Notes: generated by a model not told the origin, from the sequence alone. A DNA stretch of 64,000 nt from Rhizophagus irregularis (GCF_026210795.1 NC_089433.1:2133001-2197000); one strand, 5' to 3'. Positions 31,665-42,734 are shown, numbered from the stretch's first letter. Translations and numbers: made by a program.

Positions 31665-31955
31665 GTTATTATTTGGTAATATGTAGGATATTTGGTTATA
31701 CCTAGGTTGTTTGGTATATACTATGCGGAGAAAGTTCAATTCGAAAAAATAAATAATTGTTCTGACATCCATGGTCGGTGGGCAAAAAGAATATTATAAC
31801 TTATTGCGGGCTCTCTATGAGGTCACAAGCTCCGGCCAGAATATCTTTTATATATATTTGAAAATTGTGGGTAGATATGATATGCGAAAAATATATATAG
31901 TCAAGGAACCGCCATTCCAAGACTATAAACAAATCCATCTGTATCTAATAACATT

Positions 31956-32473
31956 TTAATAAAATGCTCGCGCTAGAGCTAATATTCCTTCCGGTCCTAA
32001 AGCATTTGTCTTAGTGAACGCATCATATAAAGCACTTGGTCTATGCTTCGAAGAAGCTAAATTCGGATGATGGAGGAATTTCATGAGTACCTTATTTCTC
32101 CAAGCTTTCGTTTCTTCATGCCTCCAGCATAATTTTAATAGTTGGCATAAGGTGAGATTGTGCCAATTAGCTTTGAGCAAGATTTGCAATAGACTTATTT
32201 TTCGTTAACTATTGCTAGTAAACTTCTTTCTGATACGATATCCCAAATACGATAGGAAATGAAAGAAAGATATCTTCTTAATATTGGCAATTCATGTAAA
32301 GGCGGGATCAAAAGCCTTTCTTCTCTCCAATGTATATAGCCTTCGAGTAGCAATTTATGATATACTGACCTATTTATAACTACTATGTGATTAGATTTGG
32401 GGTTGTAGATGTTTTTGCGAATCCCATCTGCCGATTGGTCTAATATGTCTATAGCGTTAGTATGAAAAGTCAT
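31956..32473 (-). pseudogene. Hypothetical protein locus (broken)
   Basis: ATG at 32473. The first part (about 90 residues) reads through SNHIVVINRSVYHKLLLEGY and FISYRIWDIVSERSLLAIVN. Further coding-like sequence on the same strand includes LTLCQLLKLCWRHEETKAWR. The locus appears broken about once. The family is not recognised. Confidence 0.35.
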
Positions 32474-32567
32474 TTATGACTTAACTTAATACCGAATAAT
32501 TTAAATATACATTTTATTATCAAATTAAAAGTGAAAAGGGTTTTATATCCTAAAATACTTACTGTAC

Positions 32568-32843
32568 ATGGATCGAGTTACTTGCCCGTATATTAAGAGA
32601 GATGGTTCCATTTGTGGGAAAATCTGTACTCGTACTACTGGCTGTACGAAGCACTGGATATTACATGAAAAAAATATGGAAAAAAGACCTTACCTTGTTT
32701 GTGGCATACCTACCATTTCCATTACAGAATGCTGTCCCAAACATTCGGCTAGATTTCATTCGCTAAATTATCGGATGAGGCAGAAGTATGGGGTTGGGAC
32801 TCTTCAATCCGGAAAGGTCTCTGAATTATCTACTGAGGAGTGA
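32568..32843 (+). CDS. Small cysteine/histidine-rich protein
   Basis: 91 residues. C/H residues in CPYIKRDGSICGKICTRTTG, CTKHWILHE and CCPKHSARFH suggest two small zinc sites. The end is basic. It is divergent from the neighbouring minus-strand locus and lies just before the internal hairpin repeat. Possibly a nucleic-acid-binding protein. No family is named. Confidence 0.45.
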   Translation: MDRVTCPYIKRDGSICGKICTRTTGCTKHWILHEKNMEKRPYLVCGIPTISITECCPKHSARFHSLNYRMRQKYGVGTLQSGKVSELSTEE

Positions 32844-32931
32844 GAAAAAATATATTATTCCATTCATTAGTTGATTATTATTGGAGTGGCGCAAGGGTAG
32901 AGGCATTTTTTATTAATGTATGCCGATAGAT

Positions 32932-32977
32932 GAAGCCTTCTGCGGAATTATATTATATAAAAATGGCAGAAGGCTTC
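32932..32977. repeat. Internal copy of the TIR hairpin unit
   Basis: The stem GAAGCCTTCTGC / GCAGAAGGCTTC has an AT-rich loop of about 22 bases. The 46 bp are identical, base for base by eye, to 36715-36760 in the right TIR. It lies just 3' of the primase-helicase gene. It may be a moved hairpin, a recombination or resolution site, or a transcription-ending hairpin. Confidence 0.75.
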
Positions 32978-33004
32978 ACCTACCTGATTCATAATCGAAT
33001 AGTA

Positions 33005-36000
33005 TTAGCAAATATCAAATAAGTCCTGAATATCTTCTGTAATTTGCGCATTATCCACTTTGCTAGAACTAGTAAAATTATCTATTAATTCATCGGGCGG
33101 GAGTTTACTATATCCATATCGAGTATTTTCCCCATTTTCCCAATAAATTTCTTCACCCGTTTGATATAAAGGAAATCTAGGAGCGTCTTTACTATCGAAT
33201 GAACCTACTAGGTGATAATGTCTACGATTCTTATCTATAGCCTTAAATTTCAACCCATAAGTTACATGTAGTGCTGAGTTCAGTAAACCAAGTTTTGCCT
33301 GTTCCGTTTTTAATCCCGATTTTTTAGCTCTGCGAGATGTATCTGAATTATCAAAAACCCGAGCCATTTTTGGTACTAAATTCTGGAGATATGATACCGA
33401 CTCAGGAGAATTCAGGCATGTTTTAACATCATCAGCTTTATATCTTGATCTATTGTCGATATCTTTAGCTGGTGTACAAGTTTTTAACAATTCTAAGCAA
33501 ATCCGATGCTTCTCAGCCCGGGTTATAGTTGTAAGCCTATCTTCTCTGTAATCTTTGCGAGTGATAGCCTCAACAGCCGTTTCATTACTAGTGCCAACAT
33601 CTCGTAATTGCCTATAAGCTCTAAACCATTTCATATGATTGAAATTCCCATATTTTGAGATGAAATCCTCGGTCAACGATTCAGGCGGAATTCCATAACA
33701 ATCCACAATATGGTGCCGATCTAAAGAACGCATTTCTCCTAAAGTCTTTCTTGGCTTATTTTCTAGAAATTCAGCAGTCTCACGATCAAGAATATTAGCA
33801 TTAGTTATATCTGATATCTCCTTCGTTTTAACAACAGAACATTTTGCTTTTACTATCTGCGACAATGAATTTTCATTAGATTTAGGGTCGGATTCTATGA
33901 TGGAAATTATCATACCTGCCTCTCTAAAAAAATCAACCATTCTCCAACCAAATAAGCGCCAGGAACGAAATTTTTCTAACATATATGCTACCCATAATCG
34001 AATGGTTGGTACATCCTTATTCCGGATGATAGAGTCTATGTTAGGAAATATTCCTCTATTCTGAAGTTCTCGGGAAGACATTCTCGTTTGGCATTCAACA
34101 ACCATTGGAATAACCCTTTCTCTGTAATGGGAATATTAGACGATCTTTACTCGATATGACATACATAATCCTTAATACATCGCATGCGGAATAGCATCTG
34201 ATTCGTTCCGGTGTTTGTTTCTATGTAGCTATTAAAGAGACAGAATGCCCGTTCAAACTTAGGATTAATGCAAGATACCCCTATTTTTAGAGTGCTAGTA
34301 TATGCAACAAGGTCTACATCGATCCATGATTCTTCTACATTGCTAAAATCTTGAGCCTTTTCTACTGGATCAGATTTACCATGATATTCCTTGATTCGCA
34401 ATTCTGGAAAATCGGTCTTAAGGGCACGAACAATCCCTTGTACATCTTTTCTAAGATGGCAGATAAGTGAAGCACTTTTCCGATTCTCAAAAGGTAGTGA
34501 AGATATTTGCCTAGCCCAATCCCAAAGTTCGGCTAACACAGTTTCTTTATTAAGAGCCAAGCGGAATGTCTTATTTTTTTGAGGCTGGTAAGTATTATGA
34601 ATAATAGAAAAAGATATATTCTTACGAAGGGCCTTAATCCATTCAATGTTGAGGTCCGTTAGGTCATTATCCATAACAATAATGCGCCTAGCCTTTTGGA
34701 TTAATTTATACAATTTTTCTATTGATTGTCCCGCCAGCTGACTTTGTGCTTGAGCAATTATTGATACTATTTCATCAAGCCATAAATCATATTGGCTCAG
34801 AGGGCATTTACATTTTTTACTGCATTCGCATTTATTAGTAATACGGTGTAAGCTCTCTATCTGACATACTACCCTTTTGTGATCGGGTAGATTTATATTA
34901 CCATCAATATCGCAATATGACTTAAGATTAAGTCTGGTAGTAACAGCATTCGAGTAAGAGTGGCGCGTGGATAATACTAGCAAATTCACGTCATCAGATA
35001 TAGTAAGATGCTCTAGAATATATGTTTTCCCCGTCTCCCAAGGTGAACCTACATAGATATCGCCTTCATTCAGTAATGGTCTTACATATCTCTCCTCATA
35101 TGTTTCTGTTGCTGAAAGGGACTCATTATACTTGACCCAAGATGGCATTTTTATGAAAGCTTTAGGGAAACCTGGACCCTTTATCCTGTGAGATGTGGGA
35201 GATAAAATTTTATTTTCTTGCTGAATTTTTTCTGCAATAGATGGGTCGCATTCAAAAACTTCCCCGCACTCATCACTATTTTGCCGAAAGCATTTTACGA
35301 TGAACCTCCCACTGCTAGCACATACACGACTGAACCACCGCTGATCCTTGTCATGTATACGTTTACATAGTGGGCATTCTAGTAGAACTTTTCGGTTAAA
35401 ATATACGAAGTTTTCTGAATCTTTTTCTTTGATAGTCCAATCCCTAAGATAGTTAGAATGCTTTTGCAAAACTAGGTCCGCGCATTTTTGCAATACATCC
35501 TGACCCACAGATATTCTTAGCGGATTATTATTTTTTTCTGTGCTAAGCATTCGAGGTCTTACTTTAAGTCCTAAGCTAGTAGGTGGTTGAACCCTAGCGT
35601 GGTCGAGCTCATTCCACCCATTATTTAGTGAGAATTGAAGAATACGCTTTACACGACCTTTTTTTGCTGAACCAATAAGGCGAAGGTTAAAGTTTTGACC
35701 AGGTAATATTCTATCAATATACTTGCCGAATTTTTCACCAGTTATGGTATACACTAATTCAGTAAATGCTTTGAGTTCGTGATGATCAATAAGAAGAGCC
35801 GGTGCGTATAAAATATGGTAGCTATACTTGCTAGGGTCCGATGATGTAGCGATTACTAATCCATTGAGAATATCCTCCCAGCTACAATCAAGAATTCGAT
35901 ACAAAGCTCTTATGAAAGATAGGCAGATTCGAAAGAATACTTCTTGCACCTTAACACCAGTTGCTTCCATATCTTCTTGCGAAGCATCTATGTCAATCAC

Positions 36001-36573
36001 GGCTCTTAAAGGTTTTTGACCATTAATACATTCATGGATCCCAGGTAAACCATAAACTTCAGAAATGTCATCGGCAACGGAAAATTTTGGGGCATGATCG
36101 GCATCTTGGTCGATTTTTATAACCAATTTATTTTCCACTTCACTTCGGTCATAGGCATTATACAAGCTAGAGCCTTTTTCATTCGGAAATAAGAATGAAT
36201 AGATTGGGAGGCAATCCAATGACCCTTTGTCATTCGACATATCTCTAGGTGGTGATGAGAGAATTTCCCGAATGGCATTTAGCAAATCCTTAGGGGAAAA
36301 TTTATCATTGAAGTTTTCTTGCCTCAAAGTATATGTCACATTAACCTTTCGTTCTTTCACAGCTTCGGTAGTGCTGGTTGAAGCGCAGGAAGCTTCTTCA
36401 TTATCGGACTCATAATTAGACTCGTAGTTATTATAATCATCTGATCCGCAATCAGAATCATTATCATTATCATTATAGCTATCTGAGTCACTTAAGTATT
36501 CACCGGGGCCAGCGCCGTCATAGCGGGCGAGAGTTCCTCGAACAGTTTGGTCGGAAATAGATGAGGTATGCAT
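33005..36573 (-). pseudogene. Primase plus origin-binding-type helicase locus (broken)
   Basis: Read from the right TIR inward. After the shared leader (MHTSSISDQTVRGTL) and an acidic S/D/N-rich segment there is an archaeo-eukaryotic primase-like domain with a DID metal pair (RAVIDIDAS near 35985), an S-x-H motif (SKYSYHILY) and NLRLIGSAKKG. A zinc segment follows (CPLCKRIH ... CFRQNSDEC). Then comes a superfamily 2 helicase with Walker A GSPWETGKT (near 35040), LDEI (near 34770), VMDNDLTD and a C-terminal MLFRMRCIKDYVCHIE block, like herpesvirus UL9 origin-binding proteins. A further C-terminal region extends to 33005. A primase next to a delta-type polymerase implies RNA-primed replication, unlike protein-primed Polintons. 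Broken about once. Confidence 0.75.
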
Positions 36574-37081
36574 GTCGTCAGTAAGTAAAACTTTATATAC
36601 TCCAATATATTTCCGAAATGTTTAATTAATTTTTTCGTCCTTCGAAAAAAGAGGCGATAGCGAACTTATTAAGCAAGACGTAAAAGAAAGACACTCAGAT
36701 GTATCTGAAAAAATGAAGCCTTCTGCGGAATTATATTATATAAAAATGGCAGAAGGCTTCATCTTCCTAGGTAGACAGCTAGTCTGCAGATACGAGGTAA
36801 CTTCGGAAGTGCTTAGGGATATGTACCCAGGTAAGATATGACATCTAGGGTAAGCAAGTGCGCAAAATAATGGCAGAAGACTTATCCTTCCTAGATATGT
36901 ACCCGGGTATGATATGATATCTAGGGTAGGCAAGTGCGCAAAATATTGACAGAAGACTTATTTTATGATATGAAGACTTCTTTGAACCTAATTTTTCTAG
37001 ATATGTGGTCAGGTATTACCCTAAAAAGTGAAGCCTTCTGCGTAATTATTATATAAATATTGGCAGAAGCCCCATCTTCCT
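36510..37081 (-). repeat. Right terminal inverted repeat
   Basis: Reverse-complement partner of the left TIR. It contains hairpin units at 36715-36760 and about 37030-37071, the TATA box at 36592-36599, and the first codons of the primase-helicase gene. Similar hairpin units continue outside it to about 37420, with no counterpart left of 476. The right side is therefore either longer than the left or was extended by duplication. Confidence 0.9.
36574..36610 (-). promoter_or_regulatory. TIR core promoter, right copy
   Basis: Inverted twin of the left TIR promoter. TATATAAA on the minus strand (36592-36599) sits about 20 bp upstream of the ATG at 36573. It looks identical to the left copy across the promoter, as expected if TIRs are homogenised by replication or conversion. 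Confidence 0.5.
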
Positions 37082-37440
37082 AGATATGTACTCAGATATG
37101 GTATAGCCTCTGCGTAATTTATTATATAAAAATGGCAGAAGGGTACACTTTTCTAGATATGTACTTGGGTATGGAAGGCCTGGTCAGAATCAATATATAC
37201 CGCCTATACCGGCAATCGAAATTGGCATACATGTACTGGCAACAAATAGGCAACTGATATGTATCAACAAGTGAAGGTAACTCTGTAATCATTATATAAA
37301 ATATTGGGAGAAGCCTTCATCTTTCTAGACAAGCAAATCGCGAATAAACATATTCCTAATAGGTGATATTTAGGGTATTCTTCTGCGTAATCATTATATA
37401 AAATATTAGAAGAAGAATACCCTATCACTAGCCCGCTAGA
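37082..37440. repeat. Right flank with extra, degenerate TIR hairpin units
   Basis: At least three more units of the form CTCTGCGTAAT...TATATAA...GGCAGAAG occur (about 37105-37141, 37270-37316 and 37375-37420), separated by unrelated sequence. There is no counterpart on the left side of the element. Either the right end is longer than I mapped, or a piece of an older related element lies here. Confidence 0.6.
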
Positions 37441-37484
37441 ATTACATACCATAGTGCCGGCCAAATTTAACCGATTTTTTATCT

Positions 37485-37790
37485 ATGGCTGATCAAGTAA
37501 CTTATGTGAGGGTGTTCCGGTGCCGAACAGTATCACGTGACCGGCGCAGTAAGGCGCAGTATAAAATCGGCCAGCACTATTTCACAATTTTGGCCAGATC
37601 TTTGGGCATAATATTTCGGCATCCAAGCTGGCCTGAAACTAATGAACTAATAGAAGCACTCAGATTCCCTGCCAGTTCCATGACAGTTCCAGGAGAGTTC
37701 TGGGCACTACCAGGTTACTATCATAGTGCCAACTTAGATCATGTGTCCCAAAGATCGGCCAGAAATTATACACTGCGCCACCTGACATGA
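37485..37790 (+). CDS. Weakly supported 101-codon frame in GC-richer DNA
   Basis: ATG to stop, rich in R, with segments such as TVSRDRRSKAQYKIGQHYF and SSMTVPGEFWALPGYYHSA. Codon use and amino-acid make-up are not convincing, and the stretch has several short inverted words (GGCCAG, CCAGTTCCATGACAGTTCC). It may be part of a repeat rather than a gene. Confidence 0.2.
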   Translation: MADQVTYVRVFRCRTVSRDRRSKAQYKIGQHYFTILARSLGIIFRHPSWPETNELIEALRFPASSMTVPGEFWALPGYYHSANLDHVSQRSARNYTLRHLT

Positions 37791-38480
37791 TATTTTTTTA
37801 CCATATTTCAGCATTTTGATGGATAACAAAATAGGTGAAGAAGGAAGCACTCTCGAATCCTTAACAGGAACCAAGAGAGGCGCAGAATGGCAAAAACTTC
37901 ATCATAAAACTTAGAATCCAAATAATTGCAGACAAACCAGACCTCCAACATAGAATTCAACAACCAATCAACCATAGAATCCCAATATCATAAATTATAT
38001 TAGAAAATGATTATTGATGCATAGAACTAAATAAAAATAGGTATATTTTGATTATTTAGATTATTTAAATTATTTAGTCATAACTAGGCAACAGTTTAAC
38101 AATAACTAAGTAACATTATTTTAGATTATTACCTAGTCATAGCTAGGGAACAGTTTCAACTAATAACTAAGTAACATTATTTTAGATTATTACCTACTTA
38201 TTGTTAGACTGTTACCTACTTAAATAACCTAATCTAAGCCGTTTATTACTAAATAATATAATTATATTATTTAGTAATAAACGGCTACCCTCTATAAATT
38301 TGATAATATTTTGATTATGAAAATTGTGAATTTATTTATAAAATTTCTGGAAAGTTTTAATTTTTTTGAAACATTCTGATCACTTGGCTCATCTAAGATA
38401 TTATTGTCACTATCTGTTTCTGCTATGCATGCAGGTTTAGAAGTGGTGTTTTGGTAGTGTTTTGGTTAATTAACTCATAC
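37791..38480. other. Gene-free stretch with repeat structures
   Basis: No gene is seen. It holds the inverted-repeat block and palindrome described separately (38050-38290). The rest is AT-rich. Confidence 0.4.
38050..38290. repeat. Inverted-repeat block with a perfect 50-bp palindrome
   Basis: The word AACTAAGTAACATTATTTTA followed by GATTATTACCTA occurs twice in tandem (about 38104 and 38165). AGGCAACAGTTTAACAATAA (38086) recurs inverted near 38200-38220. Immediately after, 38237-38286 is a perfect 50-bp palindrome that starts AGCCGTTTATTACTAAATAA. This looks like a small non-autonomous foldback element or a cruciform-forming site. No target duplication was identified. Confidence 0.6.
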
Positions 38481-38489
38481 TAGCTGAAA

Positions 38490-38862
38490 GGCATTGTACA
38501 AAATTTCTTCTCCTTATTGCGTTGCCTTATTTTATCATTAATGCTTTTCTTATGTGCTTTATTCAAGAAATTATCCATCTCTTTCTTCTCCAGTGACTTG
38601 GTAATGACTTCTGGTAACACTTCTGATACCATATCATTTGCTTTACAAATAGATGTATATTACTTAAGCTAATCTTTCACAGATACATCAAAAGCTGATA
38701 TTGTTACCTTTGGTATTGCTTTCTTATTATTCTGTGATTACCCATTAATACTAAAAGCTTGATTCTAAAATTGCAGATCTCAGTATTCTCCTTACTAAGC
38801 TCTGCATTCTTAGCCTCAAGTTTAGTAATATGCTGTTTCAATGATTTAAGCTTAGATGACAT
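38490..38862 (-). pseudogene. Coiled-coil protein relic
   Basis: Begins MSSKLKSLKQHITKLEAKNA on the minus strand, a leucine-zipper-like start. Later it contains SLEKKEMDNFLNKAHKKS in another frame. Stops interrupt it several times. It shares its 5' flank with the nuclease-like gene at 24690. The family is probably one of the abundant Rhizophagus coiled-coil repeat genes (recollection). Confidence 0.4.
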
Positions 38863-38869
38863 GATTTAT

Positions 38870-41384
38870 ATATAGTATAACTAATACAATTTATATAAGC
38901 ATTCAAAATAAAAAAAAAATATGTGTTTTTAATCGGACTTCTAGCTGAAATTTTTTATTATTATATACAAAAATAAATATAAAGAATTGGGACTTATCCA
39001 TGATATATAACATCTATGTTAATATTCTATCCTATTATTCTGTTTTTACCTACTTCAATAAGCCTTATGATTCGATTTGACTATATAAGTTCTATATTAA
39101 ACTTTTAAAAACTTTACTATATCTAATATTGAGATTTTATTAGTGACTTTACTATAACGAATGAAATTTATTATTGATTGGATTGAGGAAATAAAAAAAG
39201 TTTACTATAAGTAAAATTTACTATAACAAACTTTACTATAATAAGCTTTGACTGTATTAGCTAATATATATCACTACTCTAATGTACCTTTAGGATTTTG
39301 AGTTTTGAGATTTCACATTAAATCTATATAATATATATATAAAAAACTAATTATTTATAATATAATATATTAAGTCAAATTATTACCATTTAAATTGTGC
39401 TAATATAAGGAATTTAATAATAGTAAATTTTTATTTTAATTTGACTTTTAAATAGCAAGTTTTATAATGATAATATAAAATAGCTAAAATTAAATATTTT
39501 GCTTAAAGGTTTTTTTTTTGAAAAAATTTAGTAAGAATTTTGCATATTTTGATAAATTTATATCATTATACTTAAATATAAGTACCATTTTTTAAAAAAA
39601 TTATAATTTCTTAAAGGTAAATTGAGTACAAAAATAATAATTTTCAAATTTTTTTATTGATATTTTTAAAAAGGTTCTATTTGGTAAATATTAATTTAAA
39701 AAGAAAATGGCGATCTTACATTTGAAACAATAAGTGATAGGGACTGTATTATTTATTAAATTTTAATGTCTTTTTTGAATATGTTATCAATCAAAAAATT
39801 TTTTTAATTATGGGCAGTAGTATTAGCCAAGAATATCACGTGTAAATCACATGATTTATTCGATCATAAAGAACTTATATACCAATTACCAAAGATAATG
39901 AATAACGAATAAACTAATACTGTAGCTTAATAATTCAATTAGTTAATGTACTGTATATATTATGAAATAATTTTATCACGAAAATTTTCAGTTTGACATT
40001 TTAATGATTGGATAATATAGAATCGATTTTTGAACGAATGATAAGATACTAAATTGAAGAAAGAAACATTTTTTTTAAATATAGCAAAGTTCGAAATTTG
40101 TTATTCGATAGAAGTATTGTGTATCATTACACTTAAGCTTCAATAAATGTATTCCTATACATTACTGTATCTCTTTAAAATTTGGTTTTAATAATAATAA
40201 TGCTATCTGTGAATAAATGCACGCTCATACATTGCTAGTAAAATTGACAGGTCAATATCTCGTGATTGAAGTGTTGAGCTTTACATTTAGATATGCAACC
40301 TCAATAACATCGGCGATCTCCTTTTTTAAAATAAATATCTTTGATGATTTTATTTGACAATTGTTTAAGAGGTGAGACGAACTTAATTTCAATAATATAA
40401 AAAAACATTTATTATTAGAATTATTATTCTGCATGAGTTTGGTGGGATAAAATAACGCCATTTTCGGTGTTGGTTCGATCAAAAAATTGTGATTAATTGA
40501 TCAGTTATTGCCATCATTATGCTTGATGGTTAAAATGTAAAACAATGTAAATCGCATTGTCGCACTAAATGCAGAACAATATTTACAAATTATTAGTAAA
40601 TCAAAAAGACTAGGATTATATGGCGATCTGTACCTGCATGCTGCTCCGCGCATACAAAATTTTTTATCGTTAACAATAAGTATTACATCTTCATTTCACC
40701 AATCGAAATACAGATGCATTCAATTATTTTATGTAATACATTTAATATTGTAATTATTAAAGAAATTTCATCGTTTATTCTTCTAGAACAAATCGATGTC
40801 GTCATTTAAATGTAAGAACCTTTACATAATCATAAAAATATTTACAATTATAAAGCTAAAAATGAAAATATTATGTTTTAATTAAAAAATGAACATTTAT
40901 CTAACTAACGACTATTTCCGATCCCATAAAAAAATAAAATGTCATTGGTGCATTATGATTTGATCATAAGACTGTTTGTTTCATTATATATCAATAAAAT
41001 ACGTTGTACAGTAGGTCAACTCATATAAGTAATCTTGGCGTTCGATTTATATTAAAAGGTTTTAGACCAATTTATATAATTTATTTAATATAACAAGTTT
41101 TATCCCCTTAAAATATACATATATATTTTTTTGGGGGGGAAGTTCTTTTTTTTTTTTGAGGAAATCCTCTTAAATATTATACATTGCGAAACTTTTGAAT
41201 TTTTTTTTATTTTTATTTAATACAACTTAAAATTGATACCATTATTGTGTGCGTGAATACTGTCACTCCCTTTTGAGAAGGAATATTATTACCACAATAA
41301 TTATTTATATATTATTTATTAATTTAATATTACAAAGTATATATTATACGATAATATAATCACATTGTTAAAATTATATTTAAT
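38870..41384. other. AT-rich intergenic DNA
   Basis: About 2.5 kb of host-type DNA with no supportable gene. Near 39100-39250 there are repeated TTTACTATAA words typical of transposon-end debris. 38908-38990 is the shared 5' module. The rest is unremarkable. Confidence 0.4.
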
Positions 41385-41992
41385 ATGGCCGGAAATCAAC
41401 AACAACAACGTAAAGGAAAATGGTCGCCCGACGTAAGTCAAGACATGATTTCATTTAATAATTAAATGTTTAAATGCGCATTTATTTTTAACTGAATACT
41501 TCTTCAGGAGGATAATTTATTAAGAAGTCTCGTAGCTCAATATAGCGTTGATGGTGAAGACATTGATTGGTTTATCTTGGAACAAAATTTTAATGGTATG
41601 AGAGACTCTAAGCAAATTCGTGAGAGATGGGTTAATCATTTAAATCCTTCAAGTAAATATTCAAAATTCTTTTTTAAAAAAAAAAAATTTATATATACAG
41701 TACATATATATATTTTTCTTTTGAATTTTATACATACTAAACAAAGATTCTTTTTATTTTTGTTTTAGTCAAAAAGAGAAAATTTAATGAAAGCGAAATA
41801 AAAATTATTGAAGATGAATGTTCTAGACATAAATTTAAGTGGGCAAAAATCGCGAAGAAGATTCCTAACGCTACTCCTCTCATGATTAAAAATTTTTATA
41901 ATAATAGATTAAAAAAGAAAAATAATTCTAATAGAAGACAAAATAATTCAAGCACTACTATTCCTATTATTACTGTTAATAATTTTAACTAA
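41385..41992 (+). CDS. R2R3-type MYB protein, three exons, 138 residues
   Basis: Exons are 41385-41432, 41508-41652 and 41769-41992. Introns are GT-AG in phases 0 and 1. Two SANT repeats are present: KGKWSPDEDNLLRSLVAQYS ... DWFILEQNFNG ... QIRERWVNHLNP (about residues 10-64) and KRKFNESEIKIIEDEC ... KWAKIAKKIPNATPLMIKNF (about 67-117). Repeat 1 keeps W at two of the usual positions. The tail is short and N/S-rich. It is likely a nuclear DNA-binding protein. It is a close paralogue of the gene at 49900 with the same exon borders but a much shorter tail. Confidence 0.8.
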
Positions 41993-42729
41993 TATGATGA
42001 TATCTTAAATATATATATATATTATCTAGTTATTAATTAATATAATACAACTTAATGAATAAAATATATCAATATAAAATAATACATAAATGAAAAAAAA
42101 GGTAAACTAAAATATAGAATTATGTAGTCTTATTATATTTACAGAGACACCGCAGTAAGTGTCGTTTAAATGTTATAAAGTATAAGTTTAGTATTTAAGT
42201 AAATTAGAGGTGAATAATAATAAATCATATAATGAAGGGTGTTCTTATTTAAAAAGGTGTATATTAAATAGAATACTAGTAAGGCTTTTGGGTATTTTTT
42301 CGTTTAGATTTTAAAAAGAAAATTATTAGTAATAGAATTAATATAATAAATTTGATTAATTCTAGCCTTATCTCATTCCTAAGAATCCTAATTAAGGTGT
42401 CCTTAATTTACGTTTAACAGTCCTTCTTTTAAAGTTGGCATAAAAAATGCATTGTTAGATATTAGTAAGATTTCCAAAAATGTTTTTTTTTTTGCTAACA
42501 ATCAATTAAATGATAAAATATAATAGGTACATACATATAATATTATTTAAAATATAAATTATATCCATTTTTGGATTTGGATTTAAAAGAAAATTAATCG
42601 TAAGCTTATAGGGTATAATTACTGTGATAGCTGGTTGAACATTATTGGCATTATTTCTGAAAAATCAACAACATTTTAGCATATTATAAATACAGTGTAA
42701 TGTCTCACAAATAGGGATCTAGTAACAAA
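41993..42729. other. AT-rich intergenic DNA
   Basis: No gene. TTTACAGAGACACCGCAGTAAG near 42140 resembles ACAG...ACGCAGTAAGTGGCG near 52764-52800, possibly leftover exon/intron ends of related genes. Confidence 0.3.
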
Positions 42730-42734
42730 AAATA

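Larger units (their letters stand above)
476..37081. mobile_element. Large TIR DNA element, Polinton/Maverick-like with virus-type replication genes
   Basis: Matching inverted ends of about 570 bp bound about 36.6 kb. Parts from left to right are: family B polymerase, small proteins, Gag/zinc-knuckle/retropepsin-like locus, rve integrase with nuclease-like tail, A32-like ATPase, coiled-coil proteins, a cargo region with host-style genes, a tyrosine-recombinase-like locus, and a primase/origin-binding helicase. Integrase plus family B polymerase plus packaging ATPase between TIRs is the Polinton/Maverick plan. However, the polymerase carries delta/large-DNA-virus-type motifs, and no double-jelly-roll capsid or Ulp1-type protease gene was recognised. 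The inner part of the two TIRs looks identical over about 140 bp, so insertion or gene conversion is recent. Several genes are broken (roughly ten breaks in all), while integrase and ATPase look whole. No clear target-site duplication is seen, so the outer limits are uncertain by tens of bases, more on the right. Confidence 0.85.

Noticed and set aside
32881-32910. GGAGTGGCGCAAGGGTAGAGGC, suggestive of a tRNA B-box or D-arm
   Set aside because: No matching stems or T-arm lie at tRNA distance.
40252-40482. Minus-strand 76-codon frame in AT-rich DNA
   Set aside because: Biased N/K/L/S composition with no motif and no neighbours. It is expected by chance.
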